A stretch of DNA of 64,000 nucleotides from Litorilinea aerophila (lineage in GTDB: Bacteria; Chloroflexota; Anaerolineae; Caldilineales; Caldilineaceae): assembly GCF_006569185.2 (NCBI RefSeq), contig NZ_VIGC02000002.1, positions 1 to 64,000 of the forward strand, read 5' to 3'. Of the stretch, positions 16,740 through 25,031 are shown in pieces (the first letter of the stretch is position 1; each line of letters starts with the position of its first letter). The notes below the pieces were generated by a model. The model was not told where the DNA came from. It ran no database searches and was given only the letters and a program-made list of their open reading frames with translations. The position numbers and the translations under genes were made by a program.

Positions 16740-17252
16740 TTACCAGGGACCGGCATAGGTGACCGGACAGTCCGGTGCTACCACGCCGATGAATTGCCAG
16801 TGGAGCTGGGTCAACTGGCGGATATGCAGGAAGTCGTGGGCCAGCCACGAGGCCAGCAGGGCGCCAGCCGTGATGGCGCCGGCCCTGGGATGGGTGTAGG
16901 TGGCCGACCAGTTGGGCGCCTGGAGGCTGCGCAGCCAGGCCATGGAGCGGCGTCGCTCGGCCAGGAAGTTGTCCAGGGAAGGCTGCAGTTCCCGGCTGTT
17001 GTAGCTGCGGGCCACCACCCAGCCCTCGGGATCGATGGGGGGCCATGGCTGGCCGGGCCTGTGCAGGGTGTAATCCAACCGGGTACGGAAATCCTCTCGC
17101 TCCTCGTCGTAGAGGTGGTTGATCACCTCCAGGATGGACCACTCCGTCGGCGACGGCTTCCAGCGGGCCTGCTCTTCCCCCACACTTCGGGCCAGGCTTT
17201 CCACGGTGGCCGCGTTGTCGGCCATCCGCTCCAGTATGTAATCCAGATTCAT
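16740..17252 (-). CDS. DinB-like (YfiT/DUF664-type) protein
   Basis: A 170-aa four-helix-bundle protein related to the DinB superfamily. Candidate metal-site histidines lie in EWSILEVINHLYDEE and in SWLAHDFLHIRQLTQLH. It is the second DinB-type gene in the window, and its sequence differs from that at 10580. It sits in a minus-strand run with two methyltransferase genes. Substrate and role are unknown. Confidence 0.85.
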   Translation of the reverse strand: MNLDYILERMADNAATVESLARSVGEEQARWKPSPTEWSILEVINHLYDEEREDFRTRLDYTLHRPGQPWPPIDPEGWVVARSYNSRELQPSLDNFLAERRRSMAWLRSLQAPNWSATYTHPRAGAITAGALLASWLAHDFLHIRQLTQLHWQFIGVVAPDCPVTYAGPW

Positions 17253-17311
17253 CCTTGCCTCCTTGGGCCGCAGTCGCTGCCCACCTCCAGCACGTGCATG
17301 TTGAGATCAAG

Positions 17312-17342
17312 CCAACGGGCGGGCACGGAAGCCCCCCCCTAC
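17312..17342 (-). repeat. Half-copy of the GTAGGG...CCGCCC palindromic element
   Basis: The reverse strand here begins GTAGGGGGGGGCTTCCGTGC and continues CCGCCCGTTGG. This aligns with the left half of the element at 13405-13434, with several mismatches. It overlaps the last codon and stop region of the methyltransferase gene ending at 17339. Confidence 0.5.
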
Positions 17343-18187
17343 GGCACCCGGCCCAGGAGATAACGGTGATGGGCCCAGATGGCCTTGGCCTGCCAGGGGA
17401 GAGGCGCCTGGTCCAGCCAGGCATAGCGCATCACCCGCTCCCGCAGGTCGGGCTCCTGGCCCAGGTAGTAGGCCATGGTGCTCCACTGCCAGCTCTCGCC
17501 GGAGAATCGGGCCTCCAGCCGGGAGCTGTGAATGCCCAGGCGGCGAAGCACTTCCCGAGCCGGCATGACTGTGTCTGGCCATGGGGGCACATCCAACACG
17601 CCCTCCTCGATGATCTCCAGGCCAGCATCCTCCAGGATGCACCGGATGCGTCCCATGTCGGTCCAGCTTTCATCGTGGGCGGTGAAAAATTCCCGGTCCA
17701 GGATCCACTTGCGCATCCAGTAGCCCACCTGCAGCCGGTTGGGCATGGCCACAAAGACCAGCTTCCGGCTGGTGCGCACCAGCTCCCGCAAAAGCCCGGC
17801 CGGGTCCGCGATGTGCCAGAGGGCCGCCCATTCCCAGGTCAAATCAAAGGAACGGTCGGCAAAGGGCAGCCGGTTCCACCCGCCGGGGGGCACCAGGACG
17901 AAGTCGGCGGGCAGGCCCAATTCCTCCGCCCAGATGCGGCGGACGCCATCCAGCCGCTCCGGCTGATCGTCCACCAGGGTGACGGGCACCCCCTGTTGGG
18001 CAAAGATAACGCCGTTGATGCCGCTGACGCCGGCCATGCCGTAGAGGGGTGCTTCCAACACCGAGCCGATCTGATGGCGACGGCGCAGGGCATCGAGGAA
18101 ATCGTTGAGGACAAAACGCTCGTAGACCAACCCCAGGCCTTCGTTGTAGTCGGTCAAATATTTCCGCCAGGAATCCGTTGGTTTCAT
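17339..18187 (-). CDS. SAM-dependent methyltransferase-like protein
   Basis: A 282-aa protein with methyltransferase features. A nucleotide-binding-like start (GSVLEAPLYGMAGVSGINGV, then VPVTLVDDQPERL) is followed by RSFDLTWEWAALWHIADPAGLLRELVRTS, typical of the acidic and substrate-side motifs. The glycine motif is degenerate compared with the canonical one. The ATG at 18187 begins MKPTDSWRKYLTDYNEG. In-frame sequence upstream belongs to a dispersed repeat and is not coding. The substrate is unknown. Confidence 0.75.
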   Translation of the reverse strand: MKPTDSWRKYLTDYNEGLGLVYERFVLNDFLDALRRRHQIGSVLEAPLYGMAGVSGINGVIFAQQGVPVTLVDDQPERLDGVRRIWAEELGLPADFVLVPPGGWNRLPFADRSFDLTWEWAALWHIADPAGLLRELVRTSRKLVFVAMPNRLQVGYWMRKWILDREFFTAHDESWTDMGRIRCILEDAGLEIIEEGVLDVPPWPDTVMPAREVLRRLGIHSSRLEARFSGESWQWSTMAYYLGQEPDLRERVMRYAWLDQAPLPWQAKAIWAHHRYLLGRVP

Positions 18188-18223
18188 GAAAAGATCGATA
18201 CCAATCGCAATGGATGATTGACT

Positions 18224-18344
18224 CCCCTGCAAAAAGGGCATTTTTGAACGCAAAGGCGCAAAGAAACGCTGGAGGGAGTCACCCGAATCAGCGTTCATCT
18301 GCGTGGGTCAGCGTCCTCATTGGACCTTTGTGCAGTAGGGCCAT
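18224..18344 (+). repeat. Dispersed intergenic repeat (GCAAAGGCGCAAAGAAACGC type), copy 1
   Basis: About 120 bp in the gap between two minus-strand genes. It carries the core GAACGCAAAGGCGCAAAGAA, then CACCCGAATCAGCGTTCATC and GTGGGTCAGCGTCCTCATT. The same blocks recur in the same order and orientation at 49523-49670. It contributes spurious codons to the 5' side of the methyltransferase frame. Confidence 0.8.
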
Positions 18345-18346
18345 GA

Positions 18347-19870
18347 TTAAGTCGTTGACGATGAAGCCTGGTCCACAGGCCGGACCAGCAGGCGATATCC
18401 CCGCCGGCCCACCACCTGGACCGGTTTCCCCGCCTCCACGCTGCCTTCCAGCAGCTCGGCGTTCCACCATTCGCCGGCCACAAAGACCGCGCCGGGTTCC
18501 CCCGCGCGCAGATCCTGCCTGGCCGTGGCGATCTGGCCGATGAGGGCATCGCCGCCGGTGAGGGGGGGCCGTCGCTGGATGGCCAGGGCTTTGACGCCGA
18601 TGAAGATGGCGAAGCCGCCCAGGCCCACGGCCAGGCCGATGATGGTGGGCCAGGGCACCTCCACCCCCGGCGCATCAAAGAGCAGCACCCCGCCCAGGAC
18701 AAAGGCAATGGCGCCGCCGGCCGCCAATACCCCGAAGGTGGGGGTGAACGCTTCGGCCAGGAACAGGGCCAGGGCCAGGGCAATCAGAGCCAGCCCGGCA
18801 AAGTTGGCATCCAGCTGGCCCAGGGCATAGAAGGCCAGCAACAGGGAGATGATGCCCACGATGCCCGGCACACCAAAACCAGGCGTGCGCAGCTCCACCA
18901 CCAGCCCCAGGATGCCCAGGCTCAGCAGAATGGAGGCGATGCTGGGGTCGCTGATGAAGTTCAAAAATTGTTCGATGGCATTCAGTTCCACCGGGATGAG
19001 GGTGGCATCCGCGGTGTGGAGGGTGCGGGTCTCCCCGGCCACGGTCACCTGGAAGCCGTCCATCTGGGCCAGTAGGTCGTCCAGATCCTCCGCGATGAAG
19101 TCGATGACCCCCAGCTCCAGGGCCTGGCGGGCTGTGGCGGCCGCCGCCTCCTGGACCGCGGCGATGGCCCACTCGGTGGCCCGTTCCCCGCGACGGGAGG
19201 CCAGGTTCTCGATGTCGGCGGCCAGGATGTTCTTGACCTTGGCCGCCATGGTCTCGCCCATGTCGGTGCCGTCGGCGGTCACCGGGCTGGCCGCGCCGAT
19301 GCTGCTTCCCGGGGCCATGGCGGCCACGTGGGCGGCCAGGGTGATGAAGGTGCCCGCGCTGCCGGCGTGGGCGCCGCTGGGGGAGACGTAGACCACCAGG
19401 GGTACAGGGGAAGCCAGCATCTTCTGGGTGATGGATTTGGTGATGTCCACACTGCCGCCGGGTGTGTCCAGCTGAAGGATCACCGCCTCCGCCTGGTTTT
19501 CCACCGCCAGTCGGATGCCATCCTCGATGTAGCTGGCCAACACCGGCGTGACCGCCCCCTCGAAGGTGAGCACGTAGACGATGGGGGATTCCCTGGGCAC
19601 ATCGGCAGCCGGAGTCTCGGTAGCCGGCGTGGAAGGTGTCTGGGCACGGGCGATCCCGACGCCCGTGGCCATGACCGCCAGCCCCAGGAGCAGCCCGGCC
19701 AGGAAGAGGCCCAGGAAGAGCCGCCCCCCCCTTGGGTCGGCGTAGGCTGGCGAAAACGCCCCGGCAAAGGGGCTCCTTTTTCTCCGGTTGGAACGCTCGA
19801 TAGATTTCCGCCGGAATTGATGGGGGGTCAAGCCTGCGGTGAGAAATGGAAACTGCCTGGAAATGCTCAT
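18347..19870 (-). CDS. NfeD-family membrane-bound ClpP-class serine protease
   Basis: A 507-aa protein of the full-length NfeD (long) type. A signal or anchor segment occupies about residues 50-75. A ClpP/SppA-like periplasmic domain follows with LQLDTPGGSVD and the nucleophile region SGAHAGSAGTFI (Ser171). After it come four transmembrane segments and a C-terminal OB-fold NfeD domain ending in LVRPVDQASSSTT. Such proteins act in membrane protein quality control, often beside a stomatin homologue, but none is adjacent here. The start codon directly follows the recN stop (TAAATG), and GAAAGGA inside recN serves as ribosome-binding site, so translation is probably coupled. Confidence 0.9.
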   Translation of the reverse strand: MSISRQFPFLTAGLTPHQFRRKSIERSNRRKRSPFAGAFSPAYADPRGGRLFLGLFLAGLLLGLAVMATGVGIARAQTPSTPATETPAADVPRESPIVYVLTFEGAVTPVLASYIEDGIRLAVENQAEAVILQLDTPGGSVDITKSITQKMLASPVPLVVYVSPSGAHAGSAGTFITLAAHVAAMAPGSSIGAASPVTADGTDMGETMAAKVKNILAADIENLASRRGERATEWAIAAVQEAAAATARQALELGVIDFIAEDLDDLLAQMDGFQVTVAGETRTLHTADATLIPVELNAIEQFLNFISDPSIASILLSLGILGLVVELRTPGFGVPGIVGIISLLLAFYALGQLDANFAGLALIALALALFLAEAFTPTFGVLAAGGAIAFVLGGVLLFDAPGVEVPWPTIIGLAVGLGGFAIFIGVKALAIQRRPPLTGGDALIGQIATARQDLRAGEPGAVFVAGEWWNAELLEGSVEAGKPVQVVGRRGYRLLVRPVDQASSSTT

Positions 19871-21733
19871 TTATCCTTTCGGAACGGAGGACAGAACCCC
19901 GCCATGCCGGGCCCCGGCCTTCACCGAGGCCACCTCGGCCATCATCTCCTCCACAGAGCGGCGGCCTGTGGCGGTGGCGGCACCCAACATCTGGGCCAGC
20001 TCATCGATACGCGCCTCTCCCTCCAGGCAGCGGACGACGGTGCTGGTGCGCTCCACGCCATCCACCTGCTGGACCTGCTTGTTGACGGTGAAGTGGCGGT
20101 CGCCAAAGGCGGCCAGTTGGGGCAGGTGGGTAATGCAGAGCACCTGGTGGGTCACCCCAGGGCCGTCTCCCTGGGCCGCGCGATCCTGGCCGGTCAGCCG
20201 CCACAGCTTCTGCCCCACCACCGCGCCGATGCGGCCGCCGATGCCCTGGTCGATCTCGTCAAAGATGAGGGTGGGCGTGGCGTCGGCCTGGCTCAGGACG
20301 CTCTTCAGGGCCAGCATCAGCCGTGCCGTCTCGCCGCCGGAGGCGACCCGGGCCATGGGTTTCAGGGGTTCGCCCGGGTTGGCGCTGATCAGGAACTCCA
20401 CCTGGTCCACGCCGGTGGCATCGAAGGCCACCCGGCGGCCGTCGGGCAGGTAGGCGCCATCCTCCCGGGGGGTCTGGTTCACGGCCACGGCGAAGCGGGC
20501 CCGGGCCATCTGGAGGTCGGCCAGCTCGGCTTCCACCTGCCGGGCCAGTTGTTCACCCGCGGCCTGGCGCTGGGCGCTCAACTCGGCCGCCAGTTGCCCG
20601 ATCTCGTGGAGCAGGCGCTCCTCGGCTTCCTCCAGCTCAGAGGTGCGCACCTCCCAGTTGCTGAGCTCCTCCAGTTCATCCCGGGCTTTTTGGCCGAAGG
20701 CCAGGATCTGCTCCAGGGTGTCGCCATACTTGCGCTTCAGGTTGTGGATGAGCTCCAGCCGTTCTTCCACCTCCTGGAGCCGCTCCGGGTTAAACTCCAG
20801 CCCTTCCGCGTAATCCTGGAGATGGCGGGCCAGCTCGGCCAGCTGTTCCAGGAGCGCCTGGGCATCCTCGGCCGCGGCGTTCATGTCCGGGTCGATCCGG
20901 GCCAGCCGTTCCAGCCGGCCGACGGCTTCGCTCACCAGGTCGATGGCACCGGGCATTTCCCCCTCGCCTTCGCTGAGGATGGCTGTGGCGGCCTGGGCCA
21001 GGGAGAGAAGGGCCTCTGCATTGGCCAGGCGCCGGCGCTCTCCCTCCAGCTCCTCATCCTCCCCGGGCTGGAGATCGGCGGCGAAGATCTCCTCCACCTG
21101 AAACTGAAGCAGGTCCATGCGTTGGGCGATGGTGCGGGCGTCCTGGCGCAGGCGGTCCAGTTCGGCGCGCACCTTGCGCAGGGCAGCCACCCGGCTGGCC
21201 ACTTCCCGGCGCAGGGGCAAAAGGCCGGCGTAGCGGTCCAGCAGGTGCACGTGGGTGCGGGGCCGCAGCAGGTTCAGGTGTTCGCCCTGGCCGTGGACAT
21301 CGATGAGGTGGCCGGCGATCTCGCTCAGGATCTGGAGGCTGACCACCCGGCCGTTGACCCGGCAGATGTTGCGGCCGTTCAGGCGCACCTCCCGGCTCAA
21401 CACCAGCCACTGGGGCGAATCCGGCTCGTCCAGCCCCTGGGCCTCCAACAGGCGCTGAACTTCGGCGATGACCTCGTTGGCCTGCTCGGTGGCCGATGCG
21501 GTGGCCGATCCATTGGGCTGGGCCAGGTGGAAGGTGGCCTCGATCTCGGCCACATCGGCGCCGGCCCGCACCCATTCGGCCGTAGCCCGGTCCCCCAGCA
21601 GCAGGCTGAGGGCATCGATGATGATGGACTTACCCGCGCCTGTTTCCCCGGTCAGGATGTTGAGCCCTGGGCCGAAGGTCAGCTGCAGATCGTCGATGAT
21701 GGCAAAGTTGCGGATGGACAGCTCGTGTAGCAT
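19871..21733 (-). CDS. recN: DNA repair protein RecN
   Basis: A 620-aa SMC-like ATPase that acts early in double-strand-break repair. The Walker A motif GETGAGKS is at residues 29-36. A central coiled coil spans about 155-370 (ESRVAALRKVRAELDRLRQD and later blocks). The C-terminal head carries the ABC signature region VASGGETARLMLALK, Walker B LIFDEIDQGIGG and the D/H loop CITHLPQLAAF. Length and domain order are normal. A TGCTACAAT extended -10 lies only six bases before the start codon, so the message may be leaderless. No LexA-type box was recognised. Confidence 0.96.
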   Translation of the reverse strand: MLHELSIRNFAIIDDLQLTFGPGLNILTGETGAGKSIIIDALSLLLGDRATAEWVRAGADVAEIEATFHLAQPNGSATASATEQANEVIAEVQRLLEAQGLDEPDSPQWLVLSREVRLNGRNICRVNGRVVSLQILSEIAGHLIDVHGQGEHLNLLRPRTHVHLLDRYAGLLPLRREVASRVAALRKVRAELDRLRQDARTIAQRMDLLQFQVEEIFAADLQPGEDEELEGERRRLANAEALLSLAQAATAILSEGEGEMPGAIDLVSEAVGRLERLARIDPDMNAAAEDAQALLEQLAELARHLQDYAEGLEFNPERLQEVEERLELIHNLKRKYGDTLEQILAFGQKARDELEELSNWEVRTSELEEAEERLLHEIGQLAAELSAQRQAAGEQLARQVEAELADLQMARARFAVAVNQTPREDGAYLPDGRRVAFDATGVDQVEFLISANPGEPLKPMARVASGGETARLMLALKSVLSQADATPTLIFDEIDQGIGGRIGAVVGQKLWRLTGQDRAAQGDGPGVTHQVLCITHLPQLAAFGDRHFTVNKQVQQVDGVERTSTVVRCLEGEARIDELAQMLGAATATGRRSVEEMMAEVASVKAGARHGGVLSSVPKG

Positions 21734-21739
21734 GCCATT

Positions 21740-21748
21740 ATTGTAGCA
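21740..21748 (-). promoter_or_regulatory. Extended -10 promoter candidate for recN
   Basis: On the minus strand, TGCTACAAT (21740-21748) sits six bases before the recN ATG at 21733. The -35 region is poor (TTCAGG at 17-bp spacing). Initiation at the usual distance would begin at or next to the A of the start codon. Confidence 0.4.
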
Positions 21749-21779
21749 CAGACCCCACCTTTCCTGAACAAAATCCTCT

Positions 21780-21808
21780 TTTGCATCTATCCATGATGGT
21801 GCTATAAT
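21780..21808 (+). promoter_or_regulatory. Sigma-70-type promoter for tatA
   Basis: TTTGCA at 21780-21785 and a perfect TATAAT at 21803-21808 are separated by 17 bp. This gives a leader of roughly 65 bases before the tatA start. The divergent recN gene shares this gap. Confidence 0.7.
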
Positions 21809-21880
21809 GCAGCCAATGATGGCTTACCCCATGCAGCCCCGTCTGCAACTTTGTCACGCTTTAGAATTGGAGGCAAACGC

Positions 21881-22078
21881 ATGTTACCGAATTTTGGCCC
21901 GGTCGAGTTGATCTTGATCCTGGTGATTGTGACCATGCTCTTCGGCGTGGGGAAATTGCCAGAAGTCTTCGGTGCCGTCGGCAAGGGAATCCGGGAATTC
22001 CGCCGCCAGTCGTCCCTGGAGGATGAGAAGCAGAAGGATGATAACACGGCAGCCGGGGAAACCCACGAGGCCTCATAA
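21881..22078 (+). CDS. tatA: Twin-arginine translocase subunit TatA/TatE
   Basis: A 65-aa pore-forming Tat component. An N-terminal transmembrane helix (FGPVELILILVIVTMLFGV) is followed by the hinge and amphipathic helix (GKLPEVFGAVGKGIREFRRQ) and a short acidic, disordered tail. The ATG at 21881 is preceded by TTGGAGG at 21868-21874, and an upstream in-frame TTG is not needed. No tatB or tatC is adjacent. The window encodes at least two Tat-signal binding proteins (1422 and 52439) that would use this pathway. Confidence 0.95.
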   Translation: MLPNFGPVELILILVIVTMLFGVGKLPEVFGAVGKGIREFRRQSSLEDEKQKDDNTAAGETHEAS

Positions 22079-22163
22079 CGTTTAGCGAACATCTGTCACC
22101 CCACTTGTTCGCGACAGAGGTCTTGTCTCCGAAATTCCTGCCGTGCGATTGACATGATTGACC

Positions 22164-22285
22164 CCCAGAGCCCCGCCAGGAGCTCTGGGCATCCCCATGA
22201 ACACTTCCCGGCGGGTTCGTCTTCCCTCCTGAACCGCAGTGAACAGCCCGGTTGTCAGCATCGCGTCAACCGGGTTTGTTTTGTT
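22164..22285 (+). ncRNA. Candidate structured RNA with three hairpins and intrinsic terminator
   Basis: Downstream of tatA, three consecutive stems are visible: CCCAGAGC/GCTCTGGG (22164-22189), GCGGGTTC/GAACCGC (22211-22237) and CCCGGTTG/CAACCGGG (22247-22274). The last is followed by TTTGTTTTGTT. No known RNA family was recognised. It could be a processed 3' UTR of tatA, an independent small RNA, or a leader of the downstream gene. A TTGACA lies at 22149-22154 but no convincing -10 follows it. Confidence 0.4.
22247..22285 (+). terminator. Intrinsic terminator downstream of tatA
   Basis: An 8-bp stem CCCGGTTG/CAACCGGG (22247-22254 with 22267-22274), extended by weaker pairs, is followed by TTTGTTTTGTT. 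It argues against the upstream GTG at 22239 as start of the next gene, because that frame would run through the terminator. Confidence 0.75.
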
Positions 22286-22364
22286 CCAGATCCAGGACCC
22301 GTTGGCCAGCCCGAAGACACTCCCCGCCGCCCAAGGAGACGCAGAAGCGCATAAGGTAGACCGC

Positions 22365-24488
22365 GTGAGGCTCTTGCACTTCCTGCTGCTGGCGGCCGTT
22401 TTGTTGACGGCCTACTTTGCTCAGCACATCTTCGACCAGCGAAGCATGGCCGGGTTTTTCCCCGCTGGTTGGCTGAGCGCGTGGCCGGTCCTCTACCGCC
22501 TGAACTTCTGGCTGCCCGCGGATCTCATCCGGCTGGCCCTCTGGCTGTCGGCGCTCAGCAGCCTGGCCTTTGGCTGGTTGGCGCCGCCCTGGCCGACGGC
22601 GGTGTGGCCCCGGCTGCGACGGTCGAACCCAGACCCGACGGTGGACGGCAAGGGAACGCTGGCGGCTGCCGGCCTGGCCGTGGGCCTCTGCCTGACCGGG
22701 CTGGTGACCCTGCTGTTGGCCACCGGCCACGCCGAACAGCGCTGGATGCACCTGGCCTGGCCGCTGGGGATGGTCAGCTACGTGGTGGGCGCAGCCTGGA
22801 TGCTGCCCCGCCGCCGGGAGCCGGCCAACCAGGAGGAGAGCCGGGGCCGCACCCTGCTTCCCCTGCTGCTGATCCTGGGCGGCGCGTTCTTCCTGTTCAC
22901 CCACCAGTGGATTGATGTGCCGGTTCGGGTGGATATCCGCGTGGCCGAGTTGGGTCTGCAGGCCCGGGCCGAACTGGCGGCGGGCTGGCGCCAGCTCTTC
23001 CAGCCGGTAGAAGAGGGTCAGCTCCCCCTGGCCTACCTGACCACGGGCCTGGGCATCTGGCTCACGGGCGACAACCTGCTGGGCATCCGCCTGGCCGGCC
23101 TCCTGGCCGGCGTGCTGGCCACCCTGGCCACCTGGCTTGTGGGCCGGGAGATCTTTCGGCGGGTTCCCCTCTACGGCCCCTATGGTGAATGGCTGGAAGA
23201 CGATGGACGCTGGCTGTGCTGGCTGGCAGCCGCCCTCTTTGCCACCAACTACGCCACCCTCCATTTCAGCCGCCTACCCCTCCACATGGAAGTGGTGGCA
23301 TGGGGTAGCCTGGGGCTATGGGCCCTGGCCCGGGGAGTGCGCACGGGCAGCGGCCTGTCCCTGGCCGGCAGCGGCGTGCTCTTGGGCGTAGCCTCCCTCC
23401 TCCACCCCAGTGGGCTGGCCCTGGTGGCCGTGGGCGGAGCCTGGTGGGTAGGCGTCTGGCTCCTGGGCCAGGGTTGGCCGACGCAGGTCCGCGGCCGGGG
23501 CCGCTCCCGGCTCCTGACCTGGCTGGGTGGTGTGGCGGTGGCCTTGGGGCCCTGGCTGGGCACGTGGATGGCCGATCCTCAACGGCTTCTGGGCTATCTC
23601 TTCCAGGCACACCTGTGGACAACCGCCAGCGCCGAAGGGACGCCGGCCGGGCTATGGCCCCTGGTGCAACAGTCCGCTTGGCTGAACCTGCGCCTGGGCC
23701 TGCTCACCTTCAACCTCCTGCCGGACCAAAGCCCCTGGTTCGGCTACCCCGGGGCCCTGCTGGGCAGCCTGGTCGCGCCCCTGTTTGTCCTGGCGGTCGG
23801 CGGCCTGCTCCTCAACCTGGACCGCTGGCCTGGCTGGAGCCTGGTGACCTGGCTCATGGGCGCGCTGATTGGCTACGCGCTGCTGGCCCCCGGCACCGTC
23901 CAGTGGACCTGGCTGTTACCGGCGCTGCCGGCGGCCATGCTGGCCGTGGCCTTTGGCGTGGACCGCATCCGGGTCATGCTCATGCACGACCTGGGCACCT
24001 GGAGCGGCCAGGCCTTTTTGTACGTGATGTTGGGATTGGTGATCGGCGTGGGGCTCTTCAACTGGGTGGACTACTACCAGTTCGTCCAGTCCGACGACGA
24101 TCTGGCCAGCTACGTGGGCCGGGTCATCCGGGAGACAGGCGAGCAGACGCCGGTTCTGCTGTTGGGCCAGGTGGATGCCCAGGCCCTGTGGACCTACCCC
24201 ACGGTGACCTTCCTGGCCAATGGCAGGCTTCCCCAACGGCTGGAGATGCCCGACGAAGGGTGGAACGCCCGTTCGCTGCCGCCGGGGACCCGGGTGCTGA
24301 TCACGGCCGACGATCCCGCGGCCCTGGTGGCTGTGGAGCAATATTATCCCGGCGGCACCCTGGCCGTGTACCGCAACCAGCACAACAACCCGATCCTGTA
24401 CGTCTACGACCTGCCGCCGGCCCGGCCAGGGGAGCAGACCTCTGGCCCGCGGGAAGAGACGTCCCCGAGGGAGGCGGCAATTTGGTGA
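22365..24488 (+). CDS. Polytopic membrane protein, ArnT/PMT-type glycosyltransferase (GT39-like)
   Basis: A 707-aa protein with roughly a dozen hydrophobic helices. It resembles the dolichyl/undecaprenyl-phosphate-sugar glycosyltransferase superfamily: first-loop acidic residues (VDIRVAELGLQARAELAAGW), then GLGIWLTGDNLLGIRLAGLLAG and LFATNYATLHFSRLPLHMEVV. A soluble C-terminal domain follows the last helix near residue 590. The GTG at 22365 has AAGGT six bases upstream. A longer frame from GTG 22239 would cross the terminator at 22247-22285 and is less likely. It probably transfers sugars from a lipid carrier to proteins or lipids on the outer membrane face. Confidence 0.75.
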   Translation: MRLLHFLLLAAVLLTAYFAQHIFDQRSMAGFFPAGWLSAWPVLYRLNFWLPADLIRLALWLSALSSLAFGWLAPPWPTAVWPRLRRSNPDPTVDGKGTLAAAGLAVGLCLTGLVTLLLATGHAEQRWMHLAWPLGMVSYVVGAAWMLPRRREPANQEESRGRTLLPLLLILGGAFFLFTHQWIDVPVRVDIRVAELGLQARAELAAGWRQLFQPVEEGQLPLAYLTTGLGIWLTGDNLLGIRLAGLLAGVLATLATWLVGREIFRRVPLYGPYGEWLEDDGRWLCWLAAALFATNYATLHFSRLPLHMEVVAWGSLGLWALARGVRTGSGLSLAGSGVLLGVASLLHPSGLALVAVGGAWWVGVWLLGQGWPTQVRGRGRSRLLTWLGGVAVALGPWLGTWMADPQRLLGYLFQAHLWTTASAEGTPAGLWPLVQQSAWLNLRLGLLTFNLLPDQSPWFGYPGALLGSLVAPLFVLAVGGLLLNLDRWPGWSLVTWLMGALIGYALLAPGTVQWTWLLPALPAAMLAVAFGVDRIRVMLMHDLGTWSGQAFLYVMLGLVIGVGLFNWVDYYQFVQSDDDLASYVGRVIRETGEQTPVLLLGQVDAQALWTYPTVTFLANGRLPQRLEMPDEGWNARSLPPGTRVLITADDPAALVAVEQYYPGGTLAVYRNQHNNPILYVYDLPPARPGEQTSGPREETSPREAAIW

Positions 24489-24622
24489 AATGGAAGCCCC
24501 TGGCTATACTGGATCGGTATTGTGCACCCGGAATCCCACGAAGGTGGGACGTGCTGACATCAGGACGAGGCTCATCCGCCAAATGTGTGGGAACCTGCCT
24601 GCGAAACCGGGGTGGGTAGCGT

Positions 24623-24655
24623 ACTTTTGTGGTCGATGCACTTTTGTGGTCGATG
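24623..24655 (+). repeat. Tandem 16-17-bp repeat upstream of secG
   Basis: ACTTTTGTGGTCGATG occurs twice back to back (24623-24638 and 24640-24655). It lies in a 225-bp gap together with a TCCCAC/GTGGGA hairpin (about 24535-24550) and a run of GGTAGTAGATGATATGGTAG. It may be a regulator site or a slippage product. Confidence 0.6.
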
Positions 24656-24713
24656 ATGTGGTAGTAGATGATATGGTAGATGAGCCCAGGACGATAGGAG
24701 CCAGGACAGAGCC

Positions 24714-24938
24714 ATGAATTTTGCCGATTATTTGATGATCGCCACCATCATCATCTCTGTGGCGCTGGTCGCAGTGGTGCTGATCCAGGGGCAGACGGGA
24801 AGTGGCCTGGGGAGCGTTTTTGGTGGCTCCGACATCTATCGCACCCGGCGGGGTATCGAAAAGACCCTGTTCAACATCACGTTCATGCTGGCGGGCCTCT
24901 TCTTTCTGCTGGCCCTGCTGACCGTCGCGCTGGAGTAA
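24714..24938 (+). CDS. secG: Preprotein translocase subunit SecG
   Basis: A 74-aa two-helix component of SecYEG. Helix 1 (MIATIIISVALVAVVLIQGQ) is followed by the conserved glycine-rich loop TGSGLGSVFGG. Then come the arginine-rich RTRRGIEKTLFN and helix 2 (ITFMLAGLFFLLALLTVAL). Length is typical. The gene stands alone between a glycosyltransferase-type gene and a solute-binding protein gene. Confidence 0.95.
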   Translation: MNFADYLMIATIIISVALVAVVLIQGQTGSGLGSVFGGSDIYRTRRGIEKTLFNITFMLAGLFFLLALLTVALE

Positions 24939-25031
24939 GCGGGCCGGCCCGTTGCCGGGCATCCGGCCCCAGAGGCCGATCCCGGCGCCCTGTCCGCTTT
25001 TGGTTTCGCTCTCGGTAAGGGACGATTGCCC

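Noticed and set aside
22149-22154. Promoter for the candidate RNA downstream of tatA
   Set aside because: A TTGACA is present, but no -10-like hexamer occurs at 15-19 bp spacing.
22239-22364. Upstream GTG start for the ArnT/PMT-like gene
   Set aside because: It would place an 8-bp stem terminator with T-run inside the coding sequence. The GTG at 22365 has a better ribosome-binding site and begins at the first membrane helix.
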